Shown: positions 34,030-47,159, counted from the stretch's first letter. The stretch is DNA of 64,000 bases from Gigaspora rosea (GCA_003550325.1 QKWP01001234.1:1-64000); one strand, 5' to 3'. Notes: generated by a model not told the origin, from the sequence alone. Program-made: numbers and translations.

Positions 34030-37000
34030 TTTTGGTTTGTATATCTGTACAAATAAATAAATGTTATTCTGTACTATCTAGGGGAATAGTTAAATATACG
34101 GGGGACAACTTTGTATTACACAAGTAGATATACTTGTTGGCAAAACACAGACAAATTCCAAATTCAAAAAAAACAATGGCTATTTGTAAAAGATTAAATC
34201 AAAGAAATAGTCTTAAAATATTGCAAATATATTATTTATAGCAATAAGAATATCTACTATTTGTTTAAATAAAGATTATTAATAAAGTTTTTGAGAAATT
34301 AATTTGGAATATATTTGGGATTTGGGCATGGACGAATCCCAAACTATAGTAATTTGGGATTTTGCCAACATGTATACAAATAGATCAATTACTGACAAAA
34401 CTGTCACCCTCATAAATTAGTTATACAAACAAAATTTTATATTAAAATTCGCTTTTTTTTATTTTTTTCGACATATACACATATAAAAGTAGCTGATTCA
34501 CGAAGTTAAGGTTGCCTATACCCAATATATATAAACTAAGTCTTTCTATTTAAATTGGACTACTAGTTACTTTTTTTTAGTTTTATATATTATTTTGCTA
34601 TTTTGGTATTTAAGGGTAGAGTGTAATGACACACTAATTATTATAAAACTTATTATTATGATTGTTAGTAACACAAAATATCTAATACTAATATATAATC
34701 GAATATTCTAGACATTTTATTTACTATCAAAAACCAGTTTTAGCTTGTTTTGTCCCGTCGCGAAAGAAATTTTTCTGTTGCAATTATCACTAACTTCGTA
34801 ATATATTTTTTAGAAAAATTAAATATAAAATAATAAATTCTTTGCTTTGAAATAAAAATTTGGACATTGAAAATACTGTAAATATGTTTTTTTGATGTAA
34901 ACAAAAATACATTTTATTTAACTATAGTAGCAAGTTTTTGTATGCTGTGCTACATAATATGACAATTTTACTATTATTAAAAATGATCTATTCTTAAAAT
35001 TAAATCTACATTTTATTTTTGAAGTTTTTAATAAAAAAGCTATGAGCTTTTTTTTGTTTAAAGTATTTAAAATGAGATTTTCTTTTATTATTGTATATTT
35101 TTTTCATGTTTCTAATAACATTTTGCTTAGTTTAGAGATATTTCAAACTGCTAATTCTATTTTTCAAAAAAATTTAACATCAGAAAATTAAAAACATTAA
35201 TAATCTATAATGATCTTTAAATTTATTAAATTAGTACAGAATCTTGTTTAAAAATTTGCAAAGGTCTTCAAAATTTAGATTTTTGCAGTTCTTCACAGAT
35301 TTTTTAACAAAAATCTGTGCAAATTTTTAAAAGTATAATCTTTGCTGATTATAATAGGTACCGCCTATTATAATCTGCGATAATCTCCAAAATTATAACT
35401 ACTATATTTACCTGCTGGTAAGAACACAATGGGAAAAACAATAAACAAAACAATAAATAAAAAAAGCGCAGTTTTTTTTTTATTTTTTTATTTTTATTTT
35501 TTTTAATAATTTTATCATTTTTAAAATTCAAATAAAATTTTAATTTTAATAATTTTTTTTTTAACTTTTTTTAATAGTTTTTTTTAAATTAATTTTTTCG
35601 GTTAATATTTTTTTATAGCATTAATTTTTTTTTTAGAACGTTAATTTTTTTTTATTATTATTTAAACATTTAAATATTTTTTTGGTCTTAATTAGGCATC
35701 GCACACTGCGATGTGCTTGTATATCGCACCCCAAGGATTATCTAATTAAATTTGAAGATCGGGTGTAACATGCAAATTTTCTTTGTATAACAAAATAAAA
35801 AATTTTTCTAAAATTTGTAATATCAAAAAATTTCATCTACTTAACCACCTTTCACGCTTTAACAAAAAAAATTCCTTGCAAAATTTTGTATATACTATTA
35901 TTTACTTATAACTTCTAACACGAACCCTTACTCTAATCTTATATAATAAGTAGCTGCGTGACATTGTCACACAAAACCAGGAATATGAGTTTATGTATAA
36001 ACAGCATTGTATTTAGAAATATATATTAATCTATATAATAAATCTAGTATTGTAAGCTCATTAAAGGATTATTAAAATCTGGCTTAAATATATTTTGCAA
36101 AATGATAAATGCACAAACAATATTCTTACAAAAGTTATATTACAAAATAATGAATTTATAACTTCTACAGTATTTCTACAAAAATGTTAGTCAAATATAT
36201 TACAAAATAATGAATATGCAATTTAAGACCATGGAAAGTTAATTTTGCATAACATGGTGTTCTAAGATTTTAGTTAGCAGATTGGTTTTTTTTATTTTTT
36301 ATTTTTTTTTATTTTTTAATCTACTGTAAATTAATATACTCATGTTCACATCTAAGACCATGGAAAGTTAATTTTCAGTTTGTATAACATGGAATCAGAA
36401 AATTTTTGATTTGTTTTTCAGATCTATTGGGTAATTTTAAGGTCATCATTGGGTGACACCTAAAAAAAATTAAATAGCGAAATGGAATAATTGGCATAAT
36501 TAAAAAAATTATTTTTTAAAAAAAAAATTGGGTCAGCAAGTTATACAAAATGAAAAATTAACTTTGTGTAGAGAGTTCTTTTTTTTTGATTAGCAAATAA
36601 TTAAGTTCAAAAATTGCAGTATGCCTGGTCAAAACAAATTGTTAATAATCCTGGTCAAATTTGCAGATCCTTTGGCCAGATCTAGAACAAACCAACTTTA
36701 AATACAGTCAAATGATTTGCCAATGGTTTTATGATTATGTAATGAAAATCACTGTGCTTTATTTCTATTTTGGCATTCTGTACAGTGCCCATCTCTACTT
36801 GCCAATTGTTTTAATTGATTGAATAATCGGGTAAATAATTTATAAGCTATAACCGGTTACTTAACTGTATGACCGATCATGGTCAACCAGCTATGAGTGA
36901 ATTGGGAGAGTGTCAAATTAGGGAGCTAAGTTTAGTCAGTGATAGTGAAAAAGAGAAGGAATACATAGGGTCAGATTTATAAATATGTGAAAAGGAAATT

Positions 37001-39364
37001 CAAAAGTAAGCAATGCAAAAATAAATAAAAGTCACAGGATATAATATAATAAGCATTCACTTTATTATAAAGAGGAATCATTATGGCTAATGCTTTTCTG
37101 AAGATACATAAAGAGTGAATACATCAGACTTATATACATGTTTAATATATATAAATAACTAAATTATTCAATTGTCGGATCAACTTCCTTCTGAAATTAC
37201 TAATCTTTAATTTCTTGAACACCAATAAACCTCCCCTCGCATTACTATCTGCATTAAGATATTAACCCAAAACATTAATCTCATAATCTGCTTTACTAAC
37301 TCTTCATTGGGCTAGCAGATTCGCTATAATATATAAGGTTTGATTGTTCAATGATGCTTAGTATTGTCCATGCATCGAACCAATTCACTTTTACGCATCA
37401 CAAAAAATGTAGTATTAAATTCGGGTAAGATAATTAAATATATATATAAAAGGACATATATAGAAATTGGAAGAACTATAGTAATAAGAAAGTTCTATAT
37501 ATGGTAATAATATAGAGTAAGTATGGAGAAACAAATTAGGAAAGGGACAAAGGATAAAATCAGTATCAAGGTGGGATAATTATAAGGCAGTGGTAGTATA
37601 AAGAAATCCTGTGATGTTTGGGTGCAGAAATATTATTATAGTAACACTGACAAAGACCGACCAATGACTAACTGCCATTCCTAGTAATAATGAAGAATGA
37701 GTATAGAGAAACAAATTAGGAAAGGGTGAATAATAAAAATGAAGGATGATCAGAGGTACGATCAATTTAATAATATCATAATTACATAATCATAAGGCAG
37801 GAGTAGAATAAGTTAATATCGTGATATTGAGCCGCAGAGAATATTATGATAGTAACTTACTGGACTCAAGGGCTTGATATTTCATATTACACTATATAGT
37901 TAAAAAGAACTAATTAAAGATATAGTATGCTGGGCAAGATCCAGAATGGATCAACTTACTAGTTTCTTTGGACATTTAATTATAGGTATACAATAGCTGC
38001 TCGATACGTAAGTATCAAGGCAGCTTTTGTCTTAAATCAATTTATTCGATCGAACATGTGATAGGCCTGGTTATAGTCACATGTTCAATCGATTGAGAGA
38101 TCACGTGCTGTAATTGTGATATAAGTATGTAGTAATTAATTATGCAATTATGATATAGTTAAAATGAAAATATTTAGTATTAGCAAGAATTTATGAATTA
38201 AGTAGTAAGCATGAGAAGTTGATGTGAATCTTTTTTGCCAACTTTCATTCTGGTTACATCAACCCTTCCCTCCCACCCTAAAAATGAAGTAATACTGCTT
38301 TATGAGATGGCAGCCATAAATTGTGACCATAATGTTGGTTTAATTGGCCTGCTGAGACAGTAGCCAAAAAATTGTGGCCTGTCGAACATATGTAGGAATA
38401 GCTTGTTGTGACAACAACGTTGTTGTAGTTTAAAAAAAATCTGATGTTAAATCAAGTGCCAAATAAGGAATTTAATATATTATAATAAATATTACTGCTT
38501 ATACAGAACAAATCTTTACTTCATACCGCATTTTTTATCGTGCCACTAGGAAATTGCACACGCTATTTAAAACAGATTATTCAATACAAGCATGCAATTT
38601 AAAATTTGATATTCAAATCAAGTGTCAGATGACTGATAAGGAATTTAATACATAATTATAAATACTACCGCTTATACAATAGAACAATGTTTTCAGTTCG
38701 TCGCTTATACAATAAAAACAATTTTTTCAGTTCATACCACATTTTTCTATTGTGCTCTAGAAAATCACACATGCCATTTACTATAACATGCACGTTATGC
38801 TCCGTTCACAGAAACCATAATTTTTGTTACTTTCCATTCCTAACATATTTTTTAAAATCAATACCAGATGAAGAAATTAATATATTATCATAATAGTTTA
38901 TAATAATTCTCTGATCATGCACTGTCCAATGTACAAAATTTTTATTGTACTAATTAAAAAATCATGCATGTGATACTAGAAAAAATCACCATTAAATGCA
39001 AAATATAGAAACATCAAGACTATACTCATCAGTACACAATGATCCCGATATGAGCAGAATCTTGATGAAGTCATGAGGATAGATCATTCAATCAGATGCG
39101 CTATACTACTTAAACGTACTTTGTACTCCATTCCTGGTATATACACGTACACAGATATAAAAATATCTGAAGTCATAAAATTTAATTAACCAATTAATTC
39201 TCAGATTTTGCTATCTTCATTTAACTCTTCAATAAACTATACTCTTCGTACTTTGTACGTATTTAAATTTTTGTTATAAAGAAAATTTGTTCTATAGATC
39301 TACAATATATGTTTACATATATGTGTGCGATGAATTAGCATATTGCAGGATGCATTGCATTTAT
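34030..39364. other. 5.3 kb without a recognisable gene
   Basis: AT-rich. Local duplications only: CTAAGACCATGGAAAGTTAA near 36224 and 36353; AGAAACAAATTAGGAAAGGG near 37528 and 37707 within a ~190-bp tandem pair (37500-37860); CGCTTATACAATA near 38669 and 38702. A hairpin CGATCGAACATGTGAT / AGTCACATGTTCAATCG lies at 38047-38095. No frame or splice pattern is supported. Confidence 0.45.
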
Positions 39365-40330
39365 TTTTACCTTTTTTTTTTTTTTTTTTTTTATATTCGA
39401 ATTTTTATTTTTTTATATTCAAATTTTTATTTTTTTATTATTTATTTAAGGCGCTAAGGGGCATGGCATTTATTATGTAATTTTTACCATAGATACATGG
39501 TTAGAAGTAGTGATCACATCTATATATTATATTAATCAATCAGAATTAGATAAAATGATCATACCATATATAGGTAGAGGTGGCTACTAAGTAAAAAATA
39601 TTATGTAATAAATGGCACGCCCCTAACATTTATTACCTAATATCCATTTACTATAGGGGCTTATCCCCCTACCCCAGGTAAGATCTATAAATAGAATTTT
39701 AGCTAATCAAATTTAACTAAGATAAGATTTTTCTTGATCCCCTACCCCCTAAAATATTACCTAATAAATGTCAGAGCCCTTATTTATTTTTTATTTTTTT
39801 TTTATATTCAAATTTTTATTTTTTTTATTATTTATTGATTTTTATTTTTTTTTTTATTCAAATTTTTTTTTNNNNNNNNNNNNNNNNNNNNNNNNNNNNN
39901 NNNNNNNNNNNNNNNNNNNNNNNNNNNNNNNNNNNNNNNNNNNNNNNNNNNNNNNNNNNNNNNNNNNNNNNNNNNNNNNNNNNNNNNNNNNNNNNNNNNN
40001 NNNNNNNNNNNNNNNNNNNTTTATTTTTTAAATTTTTTTTCTATTTTTAATTTTTAATTTTTTTTTTATAATTTTTTTTATTTTTTAAATTTTTTCTATT
40101 TTTAATTTTTATAATTTTTTTTAAATGATTCTTACTGGTATTTTTAATTTTTTTAAATTATTTTTTTATTTAATTATATTTTAATTTTTTAACAGTTATT
40201 TTTTAATTTTTTATTATAATTTTTTATAACATTTTTGTTTTTTTTTATTTGTTTATCTTTAAAATTTTTATTTTTTTATTAACTTTATTTATTTTAAAAT
40301 TTAAATTTTTTTATTTTATATCTTTTTTCA
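39365..40330. repeat. ATTTTTTT low-complexity tract with a 148-base assembly gap
   Basis: Poly-T with periodic A on both sides of unresolved bases 39872-40019. The gap most likely hides more of the same tract. Frames that run through it are artefacts. Confidence 0.8.
39458..39623. mobile_element. Harbinger-like MITE, 166 bp
   Basis: Between TAA repeats (39455-39457, 39624-39626). Ends GGGGCATGGCATTTATTATG and, from the right, GGGGCGTGCCATTTATTACA. A related, less clear copy (TAACATTTATTACCTAAT to TAATAAATGTCAGAGCCC) follows at about 39624-39778. Same family as 45632-45796. Confidence 0.78.
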
Positions 40331-40504
40331 CGATCTGCAAATCTGTAAAAATGAGATATCGATAAGTATTTTTTTTTGTGGGTTTTTCAGTTTATTTTTT
40401 ATTTAATTTTTTTTTCTTTGTTATTCGTTGATTTTTTTTAGGTAAGTAAAGTTTTTCTTTTTTAATTTTACTTTGCTTTTTCTCAAACTTTTACTAATAC
40501 CTCC

Positions 40505-41035
40505 TATCTTTTTGGCTTTGTTAAAATACCAGATGGAAGCATGTAAGTTGAAATGGCATCGGGAATGAGATTCAAGAACCAGGACTGGTACAAGAAGATA
40601 AGTACCAGTTCTATTTTGTTGTTCTTTTTGTTTTTTACTTGTTTTTTTGTTTTTACTAACAATTTTCTTCTTGTAGATTCGTGTTTTGTTGAGGTATTGG
40701 TATGGCGTTGGAAATAAAGATTCAAGAACTAGAGAGATTCAAGAACAGGAACTAGTACTAAAAGATAAGTACTAGATCTTTTTTTTGTTGTTCTTTTTGT
40801 TCTTTAGTTATTTTTTTCATTTTTACTAACAATTTTTTTCTTGTAGATTCATGTTTCATTGGGTATTAAAATAGCACCAGGAATAGAGATTCGAGACCCA
40901 GAACTAGTACAAAAAGTTGTTCTTTTTGTTTTTCGATTATTTTTTTGTTTTTACTAACATTTACTTGTAGGTTCATTTTTTGTTAGGGAATTGAAGTTGA
41001 AACAATGGCCTCAATAGAGATTCAAGAACCCAGTT
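40505..41035 (+). repeat. Tandem array of exon-intron units with TACTAAC branch sites
   Basis: Three copies of an intron 3' end, each TTTTTACTAACA followed within ~15 bases by a pyrimidine run and CTTGTAG (acceptors near 40675, 40846, 40972), stand before similar exon-like blocks containing GATTCAAGAACC/T and ACTAGTAC. GTAAGT occurs at about 40542 and ATAAGTAC at about 40596 and 40765. Blocks are 50-100 bp and not open in a common frame. This is either a duplicated exon of a lost gene or a satellite that captured an intron end. Confidence 0.6.
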
Positions 41036-41308
41036 TAAACAAGACAACTGACCAAATTTCTGCTATTGCTGAAAAACAAATGTGAATGTGTTCTACGTGA
41101 GAAATTATTAATTTCATTGTTAAAATATATATGAATATTCGAATGTATTCTTTTAATATATGAAAATTTAGCTAGTATTTAATATTTAGGCAAGTATATA
41201 GTTATTTATTTTTATTCGCTTTTTATTTAGTTATTTTTTTTTAATTTTTTTATATTACATGTATTATTATTATATTATATATATGTATTTGTAATAAAAT
41301 AATTGTTG

Positions 41309-41525
41309 CAGCTAATGCTGAAAATGGCTAATGCTGAAATTTGACCTACTTTGATATGAAATTTAAAATTTTTTTTGTGGTAATTTTTTTGTTTTTGTCT
41401 TATAGGGTTAGGGTGAGCTTTGGAAGTAGATTTGATATTTAAAGAGTATTTGTAGATTTTAGCAGGGCTTATAGTTTCAAATTGAGATCCCAAATTTCAG
41501 CATCAGCCGTTTTTAGCATTAGCTA
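41309..41525. mobile_element. MITE with ~38-bp terminal inverted repeats
   Basis: Left AGCTAATGCTGAAAATGGCT, right (from the other end) AGCTAATGCTAAAAACGGCT, each continuing to TGATGCTGAAATTTG-like sequence. No clear target duplication. Confidence 0.6.
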
Positions 41526-41989
41526 TGACAATAAATATAAATTACATTGTTAAAATATAGTATAAATATTCGAATATATTCTTTTAATAGATAAAAATTT
41601 AGCTAGCATTTATTTAGATGAGCATATAGTAATTTATTTTTATTGTTTTTGGCTATTACATCCCTGGTCTGCGCAGATTTATGCATTTTTAAAAATTTTC
41701 ACAGAATTTACAAAAAAAATTTCTTCAAGTATAATTGTGAGGTCGCAAATCTTCACAAATTTTTAATTATTGTTTTTTTTAGAAATCTGCACAGATCTGA
41801 ACCCAAAAATTCTCTTGATAAAAGATAAACTGGTAAAAAAAATTATATAATTATAAACATGAGCAGAATTAAAAATTTGATATTCCCAGTATTCCTAGGT
41901 ATATTTAAAAAAATTTAGGAACATTAAATTTGGAATTTATGTTCCCTATTAAAAACAAAGTGGGAACATAAAAGTTATAATTTGTGTTT

Positions 41990-42145
41990 TCTATAGAGAT
42001 AGTTTTTTGCATAAAAAAGAGAGAAAAAGAGAGTGAGAGTGAGAGTAAAAGTAAGAGTGAGAGTTGAGAGAGAGAAAGAAAAAGAGAGAGAGAGAAAAAG
42101 AGAGAAATAAAGAGAGAGAGAGAAAGAAAGAAAGAAAAAGAGAAA
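41990..42145. repeat. GA-rich microsatellite
   Basis: Polypurine GAGAGAAAAAGAGAG tract of about 150 bp, all purines on the plus strand. TTATGTTCCC stands on both sides (reverse words GGGAACATAA at 41963), suggesting it lies in a small repeat. Confidence 0.7.
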
Positions 42146-43724
42146 ATTTTAGTTATAGAATAATATGTTATGTTCCCAAAAAACAAAAAAAGATTTCAAA
42201 TCTTTTTTACTGAACATGAGCATTTAGCTGTTATTGGCTAATAATTATTTTTGTATAGTTGGATTGATTATTAGCTGATATTTCATTTTGAACATGGGGT
42301 AATATTGTATCATCTATAGATTTATATATGGTGACGGTTTTGAAGATTGATTATCTACTTGTGTAATATTGAGCTGTCCTTCTCATAGATTTAATTATCC
42401 CTAGGTCCTATCGAGCATAACTAAAGTTTTATTTTATTGGTTGAAAATATGTGATTTACAGATCCACATCTTATTAAATCTGATTGGCTAGTCACAATTT
42501 TATATAAAGTTAATTTTATTAATATGATAATAAAAAAAAGGGTTATACAAAAGTTTTGGATAGCAAAGTTTAACTTTGTTGTGGATGGTTATAGGTGATT
42601 GTGTGTAACTGGGTCATTAATCTTTATAATAATAAGGGTTTTCACTATAATCAACTCTTTATATAAAGTTTGCACAATTAAGATTCAAGTTTTACTGAGT
42701 AAAAAAAAAATTTTCTATAATTCATTAAAAAAAAACAAGCATTCAGAAAAAAAAAATTGAATCTAAGATAAATAATAATTGCTCAGTAGTGTAACAGTCT
42801 TATATTTTTTTTAAAAAAATATGTATATAATTTTTTATGAAAAAGGTTTTAATTTAATATTTTATATTACATATAACATTCACTTCAAGAGACAAGCATA
42901 TTATACCATCGGCAATACCAAGAATCTGCAAATCTTGAGTTTGATCCCATAAAATTTGAAAATATTATTGAAAGTGCGATCCTCAATTTAAGAGCTTTTT
43001 TAAATACATAATAAATTTAGTTGTTCCTAAAAAATATTTTGCCCATTATTAGCAAATTTTATATATAGATATATATCGATTACTAACTATTAAGATATAT
43101 ATCAATACCTATCACCCTGCTGATTTCTATCAATAGTAATAGTAATTGATATATATCCATGATAGTTAATAATCGATATATAACCAATATATCAATAGTG
43201 ATTATAATCGATATATATCTATAATAGCTAATAATCGATATATAATCAATATACAAAACTAATGCTATAATGCATTTGCATCATAATATATCCTGTCTGA
43301 TTATACAATAATTATATCATTAAAATTAAAATTTATTTATAAACCATAATATATATTCATACTATATACAAGTTTATTTTTAAAAACTAATTGGTCCAAC
43401 TTCTAAATACAATGCAGAAAAGAAAAAATTACCAAAATCTTTTCAAAAATAAAAATCGATTAAACTACAACAAACTTCTACCAAAGTTCCTTTCATTTAT
43501 ACTCGAGAAAAGTACCAAAAATCAAAGTTACTAAACAATAAAACCTACCAATGACAACGATACTAAGGTAGTGAAAGTACACTCAAAGGCTCTAAAAATG
43601 ATAACGACAACGATACCAAAGTGACTTATCTAACAAAAAAAAACTACTAGTAGTATACTTATTTACTAACAAGAATGTCAAGAGCCTAAAACCTCTTAAC
43701 AAAATGGCAAAAGTAAATGATGTT

Positions 43725-43910
43725 ACTTCACTACAAGAACACTATCACTTCACTGCAAGAATACCGTCATTTAACTGCAAGAACACCGTTACTTTACTGC
43801 AAAAACATCATTATTTCACCACAAGAATGCTGTTATTTTACTACAAGAACAGCATAACTTTACCACTAGAATAGGCATTACTTTGCTGCAAGAATGACAT
43901 TGAAATAAAA
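43725..43910. repeat. Minisatellite, about 28-30-bp unit
   Basis: Six or seven degenerate copies of CACTGCAAGAACACCGTYATTT-like units (ACTGCAAGAA is the core). Confidence 0.7.
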
Positions 43911-44011
43911 ACATCACAAAAATATATTAGTATCCGTTGTAATAACAAAAAAAGAAAAACATACTAAAAAATACTTATCTTTATGTAGATTTGTACAACC
44001 TACTTTCTCGT

Positions 44012-44552
44012 CTCACTATTTCCAAAAATGAACGTACTTCTGTAAGGCAGGTGGGAAATCTCCACTCCATAATTCTTCTAATTTGCTTGGGTCTTCTATG
44101 TTCTAATTAATTTCTTGTAAGCAAGATAAAGTTTCTAAAAAAAAATAAATAAATAAAAAATAAATAAATAAATATGAAAAAAATTATAAGTAAAAAAAAA
44201 TAAATATAAAAAAAATCAAAATGAAATAAAGTAGATTCATATAGCCTACTTTCTCGCTAATAATAACTCACCATTTCCTAAAACAAACGTATCTTTGTAA
44301 GGCAGGTAGAAAATCTCTACTCCACAATTCTTCTAATCTGCTTGAGTCTTCTATGTATTCTTGTAAAAAAAATAAATATAAAAAAAATCAAAATGAAATA
44401 AAGTAGATTCATATAGCCTACTTTCTCGCTAATAATAACTCACCATTTCCTAAAACAAACGTATCTTTGTAAGGCAGGTAGAAAATCTCTACTCCACAAT
44501 TCTTCTAATCTGCTTGAGTCTTCTATGTATTCTTGTAAGTGTGATAAAGTTT
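44012..44552 (-). pseudogene. Three tandem copies of one splice-bounded exon
   Basis: Read on the minus strand, copy 3 (44552-44444) is flanked by TTTCTTTAG and GTGAGT and encodes TLSHLQEYIEDSSRLEELW then SRDFLPALQRYVCFRKW. Copy 2 ends at 44272 with the same donor; its 5' part is replaced by A-rich sequence. Copy 1 (44134-44012) begins after TTTTTTTTTAG and reads NIEDPSKLEELWSGDFPPAL then QKYVHFWK, with one stop and no donor. Copies 2 and 3 are nearly identical over a 172-bp period. Protein family not recognised. The agreement between copies, the acceptor and the donor argue that this was a true exon. Confidence 0.6.
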
Positions 44553-45631
44553 CTAAAGAAAAAAATAAAAAATAAAAAAATAATTAAGTAAATATAAAAA
44601 AGAATAAATACAAAAAAAAATAAATAAAAAAATAAATAAATATAAAAAAATCAAATGAAATAAATACAAAAAAAATAAATAAACAAAAATAAATCAAAAA
44701 AAATAAGATATAAAGAAAAAAAATTCAAAAATCAACAAAAAAAATAAAGATCAAGGATCTAAATAAAAAAAAATCAAGGAACTAAATAAAAAAACTAGAT
44801 TCAGTATAATATAATACAAGATACATCAGATTATGAAAAGCAAAAATTTGTTTCACGATTAATATCTATTAATCACTATATATTAGTTTTAACAAATATG
44901 ATAAAAATCGATTAATAGATATATAACGATTTATATTTATTTATACTATATATTGATTATAGATACATATTGATATATAACTAGTTTATTGATGTATATC
45001 GTTAATTTTTAATCAATATATATTATTAATTTTTAATCGATATATATTGATTGATATATATCGATTAATTGTTATATATTTTGATATCAATATTTATCTA
45101 TATAAAAAATTTCTTGATAATAGTATAAATGAATTAAAGAAGTTTATTATTGGCCTATACTATATGTTGGCAGGCTTAATAGTAATGAAAATACTGAAAA
45201 AGAGGAGGAAGAAGAAACTTTAGAGAAAATTAAAGGGATTTTAGACATTTTAATTTTGTCTAAATTGGATACAAAAATTAACCAAATAATTTTTTAGTAA
45301 TATTAATATAAATGAAACCAATAAATAACAACAAATCCAATTTTCTTAACTAAATTAGTTCATAAATTATAGTAAGTTCTTCATTGTAGTACCTTCATAA
45401 ACTAGAGTTGAAATTTTATAAGCCAAAAGTGATAAAAAAGTAACAGAATTCCAAGTTTTTTGTATACTTACGTTCCTTTATAACAATTTACTAGTAAAAA
45501 TGTATATCTAGTAAAAGTTAAACAGAATGCAAATTACTCAGATTGGTCTCTACACTATATTCATATATCGACAAAATAATAAACTAGTAAAGTTTTATAA
45601 AAAACCCACCTGTTCTTCATGTGTTACCTTA

Positions 45632-45796
45632 AGGAAGTGCCATTTATTACGTAATTTATTTTTATTAGGAGGTCATACCCACTCCCCCCCGTGATCTAAT
45701 TAGCAGCTAATAATAATTTTTATATATAATTTATAGACGTGATAGATTACTGACCCCCTCTCCCCTCTCAAAATTACATAATAAACGGCACTTCCC
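45632..45796. mobile_element. Harbinger-like MITE, 165 bp
   Basis: Between TTA repeats (45629-45631, 45797-45799). Ends AGGAAGTGCCATTTATTACG and, from the right, GGGAAGTGCCGTTTATTATG. Related to 39458-39623. Confidence 0.78.
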
Positions 45797-45834
45797 TTAT
45801 GACGTATATTTCCTCTATATGATTTTAATATATA

Positions 45835-46790
45835 TATATTTTTTTCCTTTGACAAACCATGCGTAACTGTATTTTATTAATAGATGCTTAATATTTACAA
45901 AGTTCCTATTACTACAATTAGCATAAACCTGATCAATTAATGACCTATGTTTGGTTGTCGCACTGATTTTGCCAACTATACCCACATGTGAGCACCAACT
46001 CGCATTTAAAGTATAGATATAACTGGTATCAGCTCCTATTGGTAGGATAGCACCTTGTCCCACCCAGGTATCCACCTACACTTCAGTAACAATGCATTTG
46101 CCGAGACCAACACTTGTGGTCAGAATAGTTACTATGCCAGTCAAGTCCGACCAATGACATTTTGGGTCCCTAATCCTGCGGTGTAGGACCCTTTCGAGTC
46201 TGCAGTTCCCTAACTCACATGATCCCTCCTTGGACCCCTAAGTTACCTACTTCTGCCCTTGTAAGGTTCACTCCAACCCCGGTACCCACCATCACCTTCC
46301 TACCGGTTCATCCCTGAAATCCCAAACTACCAAACCAGTTAGCCCGGAAGGGTCGGTCTACCATATGGTTATCTTTTTCCTGGTACCTACTTCCGAAACA
46401 TAGGTCCTTTTCCTTCAGTACAACTCTGGCAGCCAGGTTGGTGGACCCCTCCTCTGAAGGTCTTTTATCGTTCAGTTCTTCGGCTCGGTTCCAATATTCC
46501 AGTTCTGGTAGTACTGTCAAAGATCTTTGCTACCTCCTTACTCGGGACTTTCCAAATGGGTTTCTGTTCCTCCGGTTCCTTGGATTTGTCTGTGTAACAA
46601 TACACAACTTCGCCCAAAAGCTCCCATTCAAGATGGTAACCAAGGACTACAGGTAATATACCCAACTGATTGATGAGGAGCAGTTACTGTAACACAGGTC
46701 TATTTTTCAAAGCGTCAACAGTGGGATTTGAACTCCAGACCTGCCTCTTGGGGTGACAACTTACCAACTTCTCTAAGTCGCCACACCCTA
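45835..46790 (-). mobile_element. Very long tRNA-headed SINE, family 2
   Basis: Perfect 14-bp target duplication gattttaatatata (45821-45834, 46791-46804). On the minus strand the 5' head has box A-like TGGCGACTTAGAGAAGTTGG (46783-46764) and box B-like GGTCTGGAGTTCAAATCCC (46741-46723). The element runs about 955 bp and ends in an A/T-rich tail (AAAGGAAAAAAATATATAT). The body is markedly GC-richer than its surroundings. Several short frames exist (up to 86 codons) but none resembles a LINE protein. A fragment recurs at 3951-4005. Confidence 0.85.
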
Positions 46791-46863
46791 GATTTTAATA
46801 TATAAATAATTGTGTATAACTATTCATGCATATGATTTCAGTTATTTGTACTATTACTATATA

Positions 46864-47159
46864 TAGTATTCCTCATAGGACCATTCAGGCATTTTTTTTA
46901 AAAAAACTAAATAGCCTGAAAAAACTGGATCAGATCACAATTAAGACCTGAAATAAAAAAACCTTAGAAAAAACCCAGATCCAACCTAAAAACCCTCGAC
47001 CAAATCCAATTCAGCCAATCAATGTGTATCATTTTATTTTGGGTCAGATCTAAATAAAGAACAGAACTGGTCAGGTCAGAAAAATCATAGACCCAAACCT
47101 GAACCATGGCTGGGTTTAGGTCAGTTCCATGTCTTTAAGTTTGGGTCTGCAGAACACTA
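46864..47159. mobile_element. hAT-like element with ACCTGAAA/CAGATC repeats, 296 bp
   Basis: Flanks actatata and gctataca match at 6 of 8. Ends TAGTATTCCTCATAGGACC and, from the right, TAGTGTTCTGCAGACCC. Rich in AGACCTGAA, GGGTCAGATC and AACCTGAACC words. Confidence 0.65.

Larger units (their letters stand above)
43050..45100. repeat. Possible element bounded by TATATATCGATTA clusters
   Basis: Dense GATATATATCGATTA / ATCGATATATAACC words at 43050-43260 and 44850-45100 face each other and enclose a minisatellite (43725-43910) and an exon-like triplication. The layout is that of the other elements with subterminal repeats, but no target duplication was recognised. Confidence 0.4.

Noticed and set aside
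39768..40050. Open frames across the unresolved stretch
   Set aside because: Produced by the run of unknown bases and poly-T flanks.
41309..41525. Assignment of this MITE to the hAT class
   Set aside because: Good terminal inverted repeats but no 8-bp duplication in the flanks.
41905..42186. Ser/Leu/Phe-rich 93-codon frame
   Set aside because: Complement of the GA microsatellite; low complexity.
45815..46665. Several 60-86-codon frames with ordinary-looking amino-acid mix
   Set aside because: All lie inside the GC-richer body of the SINE at 45835-46790, on both strands and overlapping; the composition explains the open frames.
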